A DNA stretch of 15,992 nt from JBBAGE01 sp041655055 (GTDB lineage: Bacteria > Pseudomonadota > Alphaproteobacteria > Rhodobacterales > Rhodobacteraceae): contig JBBAGE010000038.1 in the NCBI GenBank assembly GCA_041655055.1, forward strand, positions 1-15,992, in the 5' to 3' direction. The translations under genes and the position numbers were made by a program. How positions within the stretch are numbered: position 1 is the first letter of the stretch; each line of letters begins with the position of its first letter. The notes beneath the pieces were generated by a model. That model saw only the letters and a list, made by a program, of their open reading frames with translations. It did not search any database and was not told the DNA's origin. This document shows, in pieces, positions 1 through 6,908 of the stretch.

Positions 1-1
1 G

Positions 2-289
2 CTGGCGGTGGGGCTTTTGCGGGGCGAAAGCTATCTGCGCCTGTTGATGGAAGGGCTGATGCCGCTTAACCACGAAGGCTGGCTCAAGCTCACGCGTCGG
101 TTCATGGCGTTCTTTTTCGCGCTGGCGGCGGCGAATGAACTGGTCTGGCGGCTGATGTCCACCGATGTCTGGGTCAGTTTCAAGACCTTTGGCCTGCCGC
201 TGGCGATCATGGCGTTCATGCTTAGCCAAGGCCGCCTGCTTTCGGCCTATGCGGCCGAAGAGGAAGGCGGCCCCGATAGCGCGGCTTAA
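2..289 (+). CDS. yciB: YciB-family inner-membrane septation protein, 3' end only
   Basis: This is the C-terminal part (about 95 residues) of a YciB/IspZ-type polytopic inner-membrane protein, a family linked to cell-envelope synthesis and septation. The reading frame is open from the window edge, so the true start lies to the left; the GTG at position 8 is internal. The visible part has the family pattern: a short amphipathic stretch (GESYLRLLMEG), the motif PLNHEGWLKLTRR, an aromatic membrane segment (FMAFFFALAAANELVW), the STDVWVSFKTFG loop and a last hydrophobic segment (LPLAIMAFML) before a charged tail. The TAA stop overlaps the stop of the convergent glutathione transferase gene. I am confident of the family; the exact cellular role is not visible here. 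Confidence 0.88.
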   Translation: MAVGLLRGESYLRLLMEGLMPLNHEGWLKLTRRFMAFFFALAAANELVWRLMSTDVWVSFKTFGLPLAIMAFMLSQGRLLSAYAAEEEGGPDSAA

Positions 290-296
290 TTGCCGC
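281..296. terminator. Small hairpin spanning both stop codons of yciB and the GST gene
   Basis: GCGGC at 281-285 pairs with GCCGC at 292-296 around the six-base loop TTAATT. The yciB stop (287-289) and the opposite-strand GST stop (286-288) both lie in the loop. The stem is only 5 bp and no T-run follows on either strand, so its activity as a terminator is uncertain. Confidence 0.35.
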
Positions 297-1005
297 CGGG
301 CTTGATGCCGAACAGGATTTCCTGCGCCTTGCGATCATCCTGAATCGGGCGCGAGCGGGCATCGGCGGCCACGGCGCGGCCACGTTGCACCGCAGGGCGG
401 GCCGCGACCTGATCGAGCCAGCGGGCCAGATGCGGCTTGTCATCCAGCGTCTGTTGCTGATTTTCCCAGATCGTCGCCCATGACCAGATCGCCATATCGG
501 CAATCGTGTAATCGGCGCCTGCGACATATTCATTCTGCGCCAACTGCCGGTCGAGCACACCCAAAAGCCGCGCGGTTTCATTGCGATAGCGCATCTGCGC
601 ATAGGGCAGATCCTGCGGCGGGTCCATCGAGGGCGCGTAGTTCAGGAAATGGTTCGCCTGGCCTGCCATCGGCCCCAGCCCGCCCATCTGCCACATCAGC
701 CATTGTTCGACCGCAATTTGCGCCCGCGCATCCGCGCCGCCGAATTGGCCGGTCTTGCGTGCCAGATAAAGCAGGATCGCGCCGCTTTCAAAGATCGATA
801 CCGGCGCGCCATCGGGGCCGTCGGGGTCGATGATCGCGGGCATTCGGTTATTGGGTGCGATTTTCAGAAAATCGGGGGCGAATTGTTCGCCGGCGCCGAT
901 ATTGACCAGTTTGACCTCATAGGGCAGGGCCATTTCCTCAAGCGCGATGGAAATTTTCCAACCATTCGGGGTGGGCCAATAGTAAAGCTCGATCGGTGCG
1001 GACAT
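286..1005 (-). CDS. Nu-class (YfcG/YghU-like) glutathione S-transferase
   Basis: A 239-residue cytosolic glutathione transferase-fold protein. The thioredoxin-like N-terminal domain has TPNGWK at residues 12-17 where YfcG has TPNGHK, the cis-Pro motif NRMPAI at 53-58 and the glutathione-binding ESG at 73-75. An all-helical C-terminal domain follows, with GGLGPMAGQ and an IADMA motif as in YfcG. Nu-class enzymes use Thr and Asn in the first motif rather than Tyr or Ser, and mainly show disulfide-bond oxidoreductase and peroxidase activity with glutathione. The start at 1005 is chosen because GGAAAGGAGT lies just upstream; a 19-residue in-frame extension to 1062 has no family similarity. The gene is divergent from metZ, with 168 bases between the starts, and convergent with yciB. 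Substrate unknown. Confidence 0.9.
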   Translation of the reverse strand: MSAPIELYYWPTPNGWKISIALEEMALPYEVKLVNIGAGEQFAPDFLKIAPNNRMPAIIDPDGPDGAPVSIFESGAILLYLARKTGQFGGADARAQIAVEQWLMWQMGGLGPMAGQANHFLNYAPSMDPPQDLPYAQMRYRNETARLLGVLDRQLAQNEYVAGADYTIADMAIWSWATIWENQQQTLDDKPHLARWLDQVAARPAVQRGRAVAADARSRPIQDDRKAQEILFGIKPGGN

Positions 1006-1071
1006 TGGGGACTCCTTTCCATTGGGGGCAGGATGCCGGTTCTGGCGCGCTTGGCAAGCCATGTGGCACAG

Positions 1072-1100
1072 TTGACGGCTGGGGGCGGCTGCTTTATCGC
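1072..1100 (+). promoter_or_regulatory. Possible sigma-70-type promoter of metZ
   Basis: TTGACG at 1072-1077 is followed after 17 bases by TATCGC at 1095-1100. The -35 is a 5/6 match and the -10 about 3/6, with ideal spacing, in the 168-base gap between the divergent GST and metZ genes. This leaves a leader of roughly 65-70 bases. I see nothing resembling a SAM riboswitch in that leader. Confidence 0.4.
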
Positions 1101-1173
1101 AAATCGCACCGTCGATGTCAGCTTACCGCCGCGACGCGACGGGACGCAGCCGACGCATACAGGAGCGGGCGAT

Positions 1174-2355
1174 ATGAACGAAAACTGGAAAACGCGCACG
1201 AAAATGGTGCATGCCGGCACCCGCCGCAGCCAATATGGCGAAATGAGCGAGGCGCTGTTCCTGACGCAGGGTTTCGCCTATGAAAGCGCCGCCGCAGCCG
1301 AGGCCCGGTTTCTGGGCGCGGGCGAGGACGAATTCATCTATGCGCGCTATGGCAATCCCACGGTTGCGATGTTCGAGGATCGGATCGCCGCGCTAGAAGG
1401 CGCCGAGGCCGCTTTTGCCACCGCATCGGGTATGGCGGCGGTCAATGGCGCGCTGATGGCGATGCTCAAGGCGGGTGATCATATCGTGTCGTCGCGGGCG
1501 CTGTTCGGATCATGCCTTTATATCGTCGAAGATATCCTTGCGCGTTTTGGCGTGGATGTGACGCTGGTCGATGGCCGTGATCTGGCCGCGTGGGAGGCCG
1601 CGATCCGCCCCGACACCGCGATGATCTTTCTGGAAAGCATTTCCAACCCCACGCTTGAAGTGATCGATCTGAAGGCGGTCTGCGATCTGGCGCATGGGGT
1701 GGGCGCGCTGGTCGTGGTCGATAATGTTTTTGCCACACCCGTTCACAGCTATGCGATCGATGCGGGGGCGGATCTGGTGGTCTATTCCAGCACCAAACAT
1801 ATCGACGGGCAGGGGCGCTGTCTGGGGGGTGTGATCCTTGGCAAAAAGGAACTCGTGCGCGGGCCGGTCGAAACCTATATGAAACATACCGGCGGCGCGA
1901 TGAGCCCGTTCAACGCCTGGGTCATGCTCAAGTCGCTGGAAACGCTTGATCTTCGGGTGGGGGCGCAATGCGCCACCGCGCAGGCCATGGCCGAGGCGCT
2001 GGATGGGCACCCGAAGCTGGCGCGCGTGATCTATCCGCATCTGCCCAGCCACCCCCAGCATGATCTGGCGCGTCGCCAGATGGGGGCCGGTGGCACGGTC
2101 GTCGTGATCGATATCAAGGGCGGCAAGGATGCGGCATTCAAATTCATTGATGCGCTGGAAATCTTTACCATTTCCAATAACTTCGCCGATGCGAAATCCA
2201 TCGTGACCCATCCGGCCACCACCACCCATCAGCGCCTGCCCGATGGGCAAAAGGCCGTGGTGGGCATCACGCCGGGGCTGATCCGGGTGTCCTGCGGGCT
2301 GGAAGACAGCGACGATCTGATCGCCGATATCATGGCGGCGCTGGATGTAATCTAG
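1174..2355 (+). CDS. metZ: O-succinylhomoserine sulfhydrylase
   Basis: A 393-residue PLP enzyme of the Cys/Met metabolism (cystathionine gamma-synthase) family. It replaces the succinyl group of O-succinylhomoserine with sulfide to give homocysteine for methionine synthesis. Visible landmarks are the N-terminal KMVHAGTRRSQYGE, the YARYGNPT motif at 56-63 (phosphate contact from the neighbouring subunit), ATASGMAA near 92-99 (PLP phosphate loop), D183 in VVDNVFATP (binds the pyridine nitrogen) and the Schiff-base K208 in SSTKHIDGQGR. The QGRCLGG continuation after the lysine is typical of MetZ rather than MetB or MetC. The start at 1174 follows an AGGAG and begins the conserved N-terminus; the open frame running back into the GST gene is not coding. 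Length is normal for the family. An O-acetylhomoserine enzyme is the main alternative for substrate. Confidence 0.92.
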   Translation: MNENWKTRTKMVHAGTRRSQYGEMSEALFLTQGFAYESAAAAEARFLGAGEDEFIYARYGNPTVAMFEDRIAALEGAEAAFATASGMAAVNGALMAMLKAGDHIVSSRALFGSCLYIVEDILARFGVDVTLVDGRDLAAWEAAIRPDTAMIFLESISNPTLEVIDLKAVCDLAHGVGALVVVDNVFATPVHSYAIDAGADLVVYSSTKHIDGQGRCLGGVILGKKELVRGPVETYMKHTGGAMSPFNAWVMLKSLETLDLRVGAQCATAQAMAEALDGHPKLARVIYPHLPSHPQHDLARRQMGAGGTVVVIDIKGGKDAAFKFIDALEIFTISNNFADAKSIVTHPATTTHQRLPDGQKAVVGITPGLIRVSCGLEDSDDLIADIMAALDVI

Positions 2356-2378
2356 CGCCGGGCTTGGTAAATCGGCGC
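2355..2378 (+). terminator. Weak hairpin directly after metZ
   Basis: GCGCCG at 2355-2360, starting on the last base of the metZ stop, pairs with CGGCGC at 2373-2378 across a 12-base loop. No T-run follows. It overlaps the possible -35 element of folE2, so it could be an attenuating or regulatory structure rather than a terminator, or mean nothing. Confidence 0.25.
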
Positions 2379-2392
2379 GGATCGCATACATA
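2364..2392 (+). promoter_or_regulatory. Possible folE2 promoter
   Basis: TTGGTA at 2364-2369 is followed after 17 bases by TACATA at 2387-2392, inside an AT-rich patch (CATACATATAG) that stands out in this GC-rich sequence. The match to consensus is partial. It would give a leader of about 20 bases before folE2. Confidence 0.33.
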
Positions 2393-2421
2393 TAGGGCGT
2401 GCGATCTCGCGAGGGGGCCCC

Positions 2422-3522
2422 ATGAATATCCATATGCCTGAAATCGACGATGCGCCCGACCGGGATGCGGCCGCGCGCGCGCTGGATGTGTTGCGCGAAT
2501 GGGCGCGCGCTGCCACGCCCGATGAACGCGCGGCGTTTGCCCCCGATCTGGCGCAGATCATTGCTGCGGCTCCGCGCAATTATCCCGCGCTGGCCCGCGC
2601 CTATCCCGAGGAATTCAAGGCCGATGGCGCCTATCTTGCATCGCTGCCCGATCTGCAAAATGGCCCTGCCAGCCTGATCCGGGGCGCGCGGCGCCATATC
2701 CAGCATGTGGGGATTTCCAATTTCCGCCTGCCGATCCGGTTTCATACCCGCGATGGCGGTGATCTGACGCTGGAAGCATCGGTGACCGGCACCGTCAGCC
2801 TTGAGGCCGGCAAAAAAGGCATCAACATGAGCCGGATTATGCGCTCATTCTATAAACATTCCGAACGCGTGTTCAGCTTTGAGGTGATCGAGGCCGCATT
2901 GGACGATTACATCACCGATCTGGAAAGTTTCGACGCGCGGATTCAGATGCGCTTTTCATTCCCCAGCAAGGTGACATCGCTGCGATCCGGGCTGGTGGGG
3001 TATCAATATTACGATATCGCGCTGGAACTGGTCTCGGTCGCCGGGCAGCGCAAGAAGATTATCCATCTCGATTATGTCTATTCATCCACCTGTCCTTGTT
3101 CGCTGGAGCTGAGCGAACATGCCCGCGAAATGCGTGGCCAGTTGGCGACGCCCCATTCGCAGCGTTCCGTGGCGCGGATTTCGGTCGAACTGGCTGAGGA
3201 TCAGCCCTGTTTCTGGTTCGAAGATCTGATCGATCTTTGCCGCACGGCGGTGCCCACGGAAACCCAGGTCATGGTCAAACGCGAAGACGAACAGGCCTTT
3301 GCCGAATTGAACGCCGCCAATCCGATCTTTGTCGAAGATGCGGCGCGGCTGTTTTGCGAAGTGCTGCAAGATGACCCGCGCGTCGGGGATTTTCGCGTGA
3401 TCGCCAGCCATCAGGAAAGCCTGCACAGCCATGATGCCGTGTCGGTATTGGTCGAAGGCGATACTTTCGCGGCCCAGAGCCTTGATCCGCGGCTGTTCAA
3501 CACCCTGTTTCACGTCGGCTGA
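2422..3522 (+). CDS. folE2: GTP cyclohydrolase I, type IB (FolE2)
   Basis: A 366-residue cytosolic enzyme that converts GTP to 7,8-dihydroneopterin triphosphate, the first step of folate (and queuosine) precursor synthesis. The FolE2-specific core includes GISNFRLPI near 97-105, GINMSRIMRSFYKHSE near 133-148, and the signature SSTCPCSLELSEHAR around residues 222-234, whose Cys belongs to the metal/catalytic site, followed by TPHSQRS at 243-249. FolE2 is unrelated in sequence to FolE and can work with metals other than zinc; in some bacteria it is induced by zinc limitation. The roughly 90 N-terminal residues before the core are extra compared with short homologues of about 260 residues. The start codon follows GAGGGGG. 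The gene stands 66 bases after metZ; folB and folP, which act later in the pathway, lie about 9 kb downstream. Confidence 0.95.
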   Translation: MNIHMPEIDDAPDRDAAARALDVLREWARAATPDERAAFAPDLAQIIAAAPRNYPALARAYPEEFKADGAYLASLPDLQNGPASLIRGARRHIQHVGISNFRLPIRFHTRDGGDLTLEASVTGTVSLEAGKKGINMSRIMRSFYKHSERVFSFEVIEAALDDYITDLESFDARIQMRFSFPSKVTSLRSGLVGYQYYDIALELVSVAGQRKKIIHLDYVYSSTCPCSLELSEHAREMRGQLATPHSQRSVARISVELAEDQPCFWFEDLIDLCRTAVPTETQVMVKREDEQAFAELNAANPIFVEDAARLFCEVLQDDPRVGDFRVIASHQESLHSHDAVSVLVEGDTFAAQSLDPRLFNTLFHVG

Positions 3523-3542
3523 GCGGGCCCCTTGGCCCGCTC
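3521..3542. terminator. Hairpin shared by two convergent genes, covering both stop codons
   Basis: GAGCGGGCC at 3521-3529 pairs perfectly with GGCCCGCTC at 3534-3542 across a CCTT loop. The folE2 stop TGA (3520-3522) overlaps the left arm, and the opposite-strand stop (3541-3543) overlaps the right arm. The stem is strong (9 bp, seven of them GC), but no T-run follows on either strand. It is best read as a bidirectional hairpin terminator or 3'-end stabiliser between converging genes. Confidence 0.65.
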
Positions 3543-5283
3543 AATTCCAGCAGCCCACCAGAACCGTCATGGCGCTGGCCTGTCTGGTCAGATCTTCGGG
3601 GTGGATATCGGCCGTGGCGTCCGCATGGGCGGGCGTGATGCCATGTTCGGCCAGAAAGCCGGCGATCGACCCGGCATCGGCCGCAAAGCGCACATCGGCG
3701 GGCAGGCGGCGATCCTCGCTGCCATTTGGCAGCAACATCCCCACCACGCCACCGCGCGCATCATAGACCGGCCCGCCCGCATCGCCCGCCAGTGCCGCCA
3801 GCGCCAGCCGCATCACATCTGCCGCGCCATCAAGGCCGCGCATTTCGGCCAGCGCGCCATAGGTCAGCACCGGCGCACCCAGCCGCCCGCCATAGGGATA
3901 GCCCGCAATGGCGATTTCCGATTGCAGGCGCGGCATTTGCGATTGAAACCGCGCGATCTGCGCGGGGGCGATGGTGGCGGCGGGTTGCAACAGCGCCAAT
4001 TGCCCGTTGCGCGCCATGATTTCGGCCTCATGCGTGTCATCAAGCGTGATCTTGTTGCATTGCGCGACATTATCCAGCGCCGTCAGCACCCGGCCCGCGC
4101 GATCGACGTAAAAGCCGCTGGCGGCCTGATCGGGGCGGCGAATATCAAGGCCCGCGATCAGATCGATGCTATCGGTGCTGCCATCGGCCCAGCTATCGGG
4201 CAAAACCCCGGCGCGCGGCGTAAAGCTTTGCTCCATCGCCGCCAGAACCATGCTGCGGCGTTGCTCATCGCCGGTGGGCCAGACCAGGGTAAAGCCCTTG
4301 ATCTGCCCATCCGCCAGCCGCGCATGGCTGTGCGAGATGATATCGGCGTTGCGCCCGGTCAGGGTAAAGCTGTTGGTGCGGATATCGCGCGGCCCCTCCA
4401 GCGGCACGATTTCCAGCGTCTGCATGACGGCATAAAGCCCCGCCAGCGTTGCCTGATCGCCGCGCTGCGAAATCAGCAGGATCTGCACACCGCTGTCATC
4501 GCGGCCCGTGTAATGGGCAAAGGGCGGGGCATAGCGGTCAAATTCCACCAGCCCCATCGGCAGGGAAATTTCGATCCCCGCATCCGCATCATGCACCAAT
4601 TCGATGCCAAGGCTATCCATCGCGGTGGTATAGCCGCCCACAAGGCTGTCGTATTGGCTGGTGGACAGCACGCCGGTGGGGTTCTGGCCATTGGCGCTTT
4701 GCCACGCCTCGATCGCGCGGCGGGTGCCGGGGCCAAAAGCGCCGTCGATAGCGGTGGTATAGAACCCTTCCCATTGCAAGGCGGTCTGAACCATTTCGCG
4801 CGCGCCGCGATCGAGCGTTGCCTCATGCGCGCGCGACTCGGCCAATGTCTCGGGGCCACCTTCGGGCAGTTGCGGCAAAGGGGTATCCAGCGGCGCGGTG
4901 ACCACGGGGTCTGGCAGCGCGTTTTGCGCCGGCGGATTGGTCTGCATCCCAAAGGCACCGCCCACCGGCCAGAACTGGCGCGCGAACTGGCGGCCATCGG
5001 CGATAAAACTGTCGCCGGGGATCTGCCGAGCGGCGCGCAGATCGCGCAGGATTGCTTCGGCACGGGGCAGATCATAGGGGCCAAGCACGATGCCATACCA
5101 CCCCGAATGCAGCGCAAAACCATTCACATCGGACAAAATTCCGGCATAGACACGCGCGCGATCCTCGGCCTCGGTCAGGCTGGGCTGGGCCTCGATCTGG
5201 ACCCAGACACTTTGTTGCGCCTGTGCGGCACCCGCAAGCGCCAGCGCGCAGATCAGCCAGATGGCCCGGAATGTGGTTTTCAT
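3541..5283 (-). CDS. Secreted SPOR/peptidoglycan-binding protein with a degenerate trypsin-like domain
   Basis: A 580-residue exported protein. Residues 1-22 form a clear signal peptide (MKTTFRAIWLICALALAGAA then QAQQ). Residues about 25-97 resemble a SPOR-type repeat (VWVQIEAQPS with ARVYAGIL and YGIVLGPY). Residues about 163-216 match a PG_binding_1 domain (LQWEGFYTTAIDGAFGPGTR). Residues 220-355 form a beta-rich region of unknown role. Residues 387-545 form a trypsin/DegP-like domain. In that last domain the usual HVV histidine position is D404 (VLTALDNVAQC), the Asp of DLALL is Q428 (NGQLALL) and the nucleophile in GDSGGP is A502 (GDAGGP), so it should be proteolytically dead. The start is chosen for the signal peptide; the 31 codons upstream look non-coding. 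The gene is divergent from glyQ. A periplasmic peptidoglycan-associated scaffold or sensor is my inference. Confidence 0.82.
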   Translation of the reverse strand: MKTTFRAIWLICALALAGAAQAQQSVWVQIEAQPSLTEAEDRARVYAGILSDVNGFALHSGWYGIVLGPYDLPRAEAILRDLRAARQIPGDSFIADGRQFARQFWPVGGAFGMQTNPPAQNALPDPVVTAPLDTPLPQLPEGGPETLAESRAHEATLDRGAREMVQTALQWEGFYTTAIDGAFGPGTRRAIEAWQSANGQNPTGVLSTSQYDSLVGGYTTAMDSLGIELVHDADAGIEISLPMGLVEFDRYAPPFAHYTGRDDSGVQILLISQRGDQATLAGLYAVMQTLEIVPLEGPRDIRTNSFTLTGRNADIISHSHARLADGQIKGFTLVWPTGDEQRRSMVLAAMEQSFTPRAGVLPDSWADGSTDSIDLIAGLDIRRPDQAASGFYVDRAGRVLTALDNVAQCNKITLDDTHEAEIMARNGQLALLQPAATIAPAQIARFQSQMPRLQSEIAIAGYPYGGRLGAPVLTYGALAEMRGLDGAADVMRLALAALAGDAGGPVYDARGGVVGMLLPNGSEDRRLPADVRFAADAGSIAGFLAEHGITPAHADATADIHPEDLTRQASAMTVLVGCWN

Positions 5284-5357
5284 GTGCCTCAATCGCTCCT
5301 GTTCGCGCCTTCTGGGGGGCGCAGTGTTTCCTAACAGGAAAACAGATGACAGGTGAA

Positions 5358-5386
5358 GGTCAATATCATACGACACGCGATTGACC
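5358..5386. promoter_or_regulatory. Inverted repeat in the divergent promoter region of the pseudoprotease gene and glyQ
   Basis: GGTCAAT at 5358-5364 and ATTGACC at 5380-5386 form a perfect 7-bp inverted repeat separated by 15 bases, in the 153-base gap between divergent genes. Each arm contains TTGACC, a 5/6 match to a -35 element, pointing outward toward its own gene. For glyQ, CCTAAT at 5402-5407 could be the -10, although the spacer is 15 bases. No good -10 is seen for the minus-strand gene. An operator for a dimeric regulator is the other reading. Confidence 0.35.
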
Positions 5387-5436
5387 CTGTGCCGCGGCTC
5401 GCCTAATCAGAACGCGCTTTGGGCAAGGGGGTTTGG

Positions 5437-6381
5437 ATGCCGGATAATGCCACGACACCGCGCAGCTTTCAGGATATCATCCTGCGGCTTCAGTCATATT
5501 GGGCCGCGCAGGGCTGTGCCGTGCTGCAACCCTATGACATGGAGGTGGGGGCCGGCACCTTTCACCCGGCCACGACGCTGCGGGCGCTGGGCACGCGGCC
5601 ATGGGCTGCGGCCTATGTGCAGCCGTCGCGCCGGCCCACCGACGGGCGCTATGGCGAAAACCCCAACCGCTTGCAGCATTATTACCAATATCAGGTGGTG
5701 ATCAAACCCAGCCCGCCGGATCTGCAGGCGCTCTATCTCGGATCGCTGGCGGCGATCGGCATTGATATGGCGCTGCATGACATCCGCTTTGTCGAGGACG
5801 ACTGGGAAAGCCCGACTTTGGGTGCCTGGGGTCTGGGATGGGAGGTCTGGTGCGACGGGATGGAAGTGTCGCAATTCACCTATTTCCAACAGGTCGGCGG
5901 CCATGATTGTCACCCGGTGACGGGGGAACTGACCTATGGGCTGGAACGGCTGGCGATGTATGTGCTGGGCGTCGATCACGTGATGGATATGCCCTTCAAC
6001 GATCCCGATGCGCCGATTGCGCTTACCTATGGCGATGTGTTCCGCCAGACCGAGCGCGAATATTCGCGCTGGAATTTCGATCAGGCCAACACCGATGTGC
6101 TGCTGCGCCATTTCCAAGAGGCCGAGGCCGAATGCGAGGCGATCCTGGCCGCCCCGGCGCGCGATCCGCGCACCGGCAAGCAGATCATCATGGCCCATCC
6201 CGCCTATGATCAATGCATCAAGGCCAGCCATATTTTTAACCTGCTGGATGCGCGCGGCGTGATCTCCGTGACCGAACGGCAGGCCTATATCGGGCGCGTG
6301 CGCGCGCTTGCCAAACAATGCGCCGATGCCTTTGTCCAGACCGAGGCCGGCGGCGCCGAACCACAAGGGGCAGTGCAATGA
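5437..6381 (+). CDS. glyQ: Glycine--tRNA ligase, alpha subunit
   Basis: The 314-residue alpha subunit of the bacterial alpha2beta2 glycyl-tRNA synthetase, which holds the class II catalytic core that activates glycine. The family hallmarks are intact: FQDIILRLQSYWAAQGC at 11-27, the MEVGAGTFHPATTLR stretch at 35-49, the RRPTDGRYGENPNRLQ motif (class II motif 2) at about 65-80 followed by HYYQYQV, the glycine-pocket region with VSQFTYFQQVGG, and GLERLAMYVLG (motif 3). The start is set at the ATG at 5437, with AAGGGGG seven bases upstream; a TTG 18 bases earlier is in frame but lacks a ribosome site. The stop overlaps the next start in an ATGA, which suggests translational coupling. Length is normal. 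Confidence 0.97.
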   Translation: MPDNATTPRSFQDIILRLQSYWAAQGCAVLQPYDMEVGAGTFHPATTLRALGTRPWAAAYVQPSRRPTDGRYGENPNRLQHYYQYQVVIKPSPPDLQALYLGSLAAIGIDMALHDIRFVEDDWESPTLGAWGLGWEVWCDGMEVSQFTYFQQVGGHDCHPVTGELTYGLERLAMYVLGVDHVMDMPFNDPDAPIALTYGDVFRQTEREYSRWNFDQANTDVLLRHFQEAEAECEAILAAPARDPRTGKQIIMAHPAYDQCIKASHIFNLLDARGVISVTERQAYIGRVRALAKQCADAFVQTEAGGAEPQGAVQ

Positions 6382-6908
6382 CCGGACGTTTTCTCGCAAC
6401 GCTGATCGTGTTGGCGGCCGTGATCGGTGGCGGCGCGATGTATTATCTGCAGGTTTACGGCTTTTACGACCGGATCGATGCCGCATCCCCCGCCGCCGAG
6501 GTGCGCATGACCACGCTGGACGGTATGGCCGAACCCGTGGCCGTGACGGGGTTTGAGGGGATCGATTCGGATTCCAGCCCCATCCGGTATCGGGCCTGTT
6601 TCACACTGGCCGAGGGACGCGCCCAGATCGATGCGCGCTACCGGCCGGCGACAAATGCCGTGCCGCTCAATGCGCCGGGCTGGTTCGATTGCTTTGACGC
6701 GCAGGCCATTGGCGCGGCGCTCGAACAGGGAACCGCCACCGCCTATCTGGGCGAGGAACACATCACCTATGGCATCGACCGGGTGATTGCCGTGTTCGAT
6801 GATGGCCGCGCCTATGCCTGGCAACAGATCAACGCCTGCGGCCAGGATGTCTTTGATGGCCTGCCCGTTCCCGAGGGCTGCCCGCCGCCCCCCGCAAGGA
6901 TGCAATGA
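6378..6908 (+). CDS. Membrane-anchored protein of unknown function inside the glyQ-glyS operon (DUF6446-like)
   Basis: A 176-residue protein with one N-terminal membrane segment (about residues 4-23, RFLATLIVLAAVIGGGAMYY) and an outside domain of about 150 residues. The domain has four cysteines (74, 105, 154, 168) that could form two disulfides in the periplasm. It contains ITYGIDRVIAVFDDGRAYAW near 129-148 and ends in a proline-rich tail. From memory it matches a Rhodobacterales family found at this locus (DUF6446); I know of no function. The start uses the ATGA that overlaps the glyQ stop, with AAGGGG eight bases upstream. The stop abuts or overlaps the glyS start. Sitting between the two subunits of one enzyme, it must be co-transcribed and probably co-translated with them. 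The topology and disulfides are inferred. Confidence 0.85.
   Translation: MTGRFLATLIVLAAVIGGGAMYYLQVYGFYDRIDAASPAAEVRMTTLDGMAEPVAVTGFEGIDSDSSPIRYRACFTLAEGRAQIDARYRPATNAVPLNAPGWFDCFDAQAIGAALEQGTATAYLGEEHITYGIDRVIAVFDDGRAYAWQQINACGQDVFDGLPVPEGCPPPPARMQ

Noticed and set aside
1101..1173. A SAM-II or SAM/SAH riboswitch before metZ
   Set aside because: Such elements are known before methionine genes in alphaproteobacteria, but I could not find the conserved pseudoknot sequences in this leader.
649..1173. A 175-residue N-terminal extension of MetZ
   Set aside because: It overlaps the GST gene on the other strand and has no similarity to the family; a good ribosome site and the conserved N-terminus place the start at 1174.
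2383..2400. A Zur operator before folE2
   Set aside because: The AT-rich patch CATACATATAG is not a clear dyad and does not fit the Zur consensus I know; it is better explained as part of a promoter.
1510..2745. A 411-codon minus-strand open frame opposite metZ and folE2
   Set aside because: It spans two clear genes and their intergenic gap on the other strand and shows only shadow-frame composition. The same holds for the long minus-strand frames opposite the PPDK-like gene and glmM.
3532..5334. A 600-codon plus-strand open frame opposite the pseudoprotease gene
   Set aside because: It is a by-product of GC-rich codon bias. The translation is rich in Arg, His, Gln and Ala with no family motif, whereas the minus strand has a signal peptide and recognisable domains.
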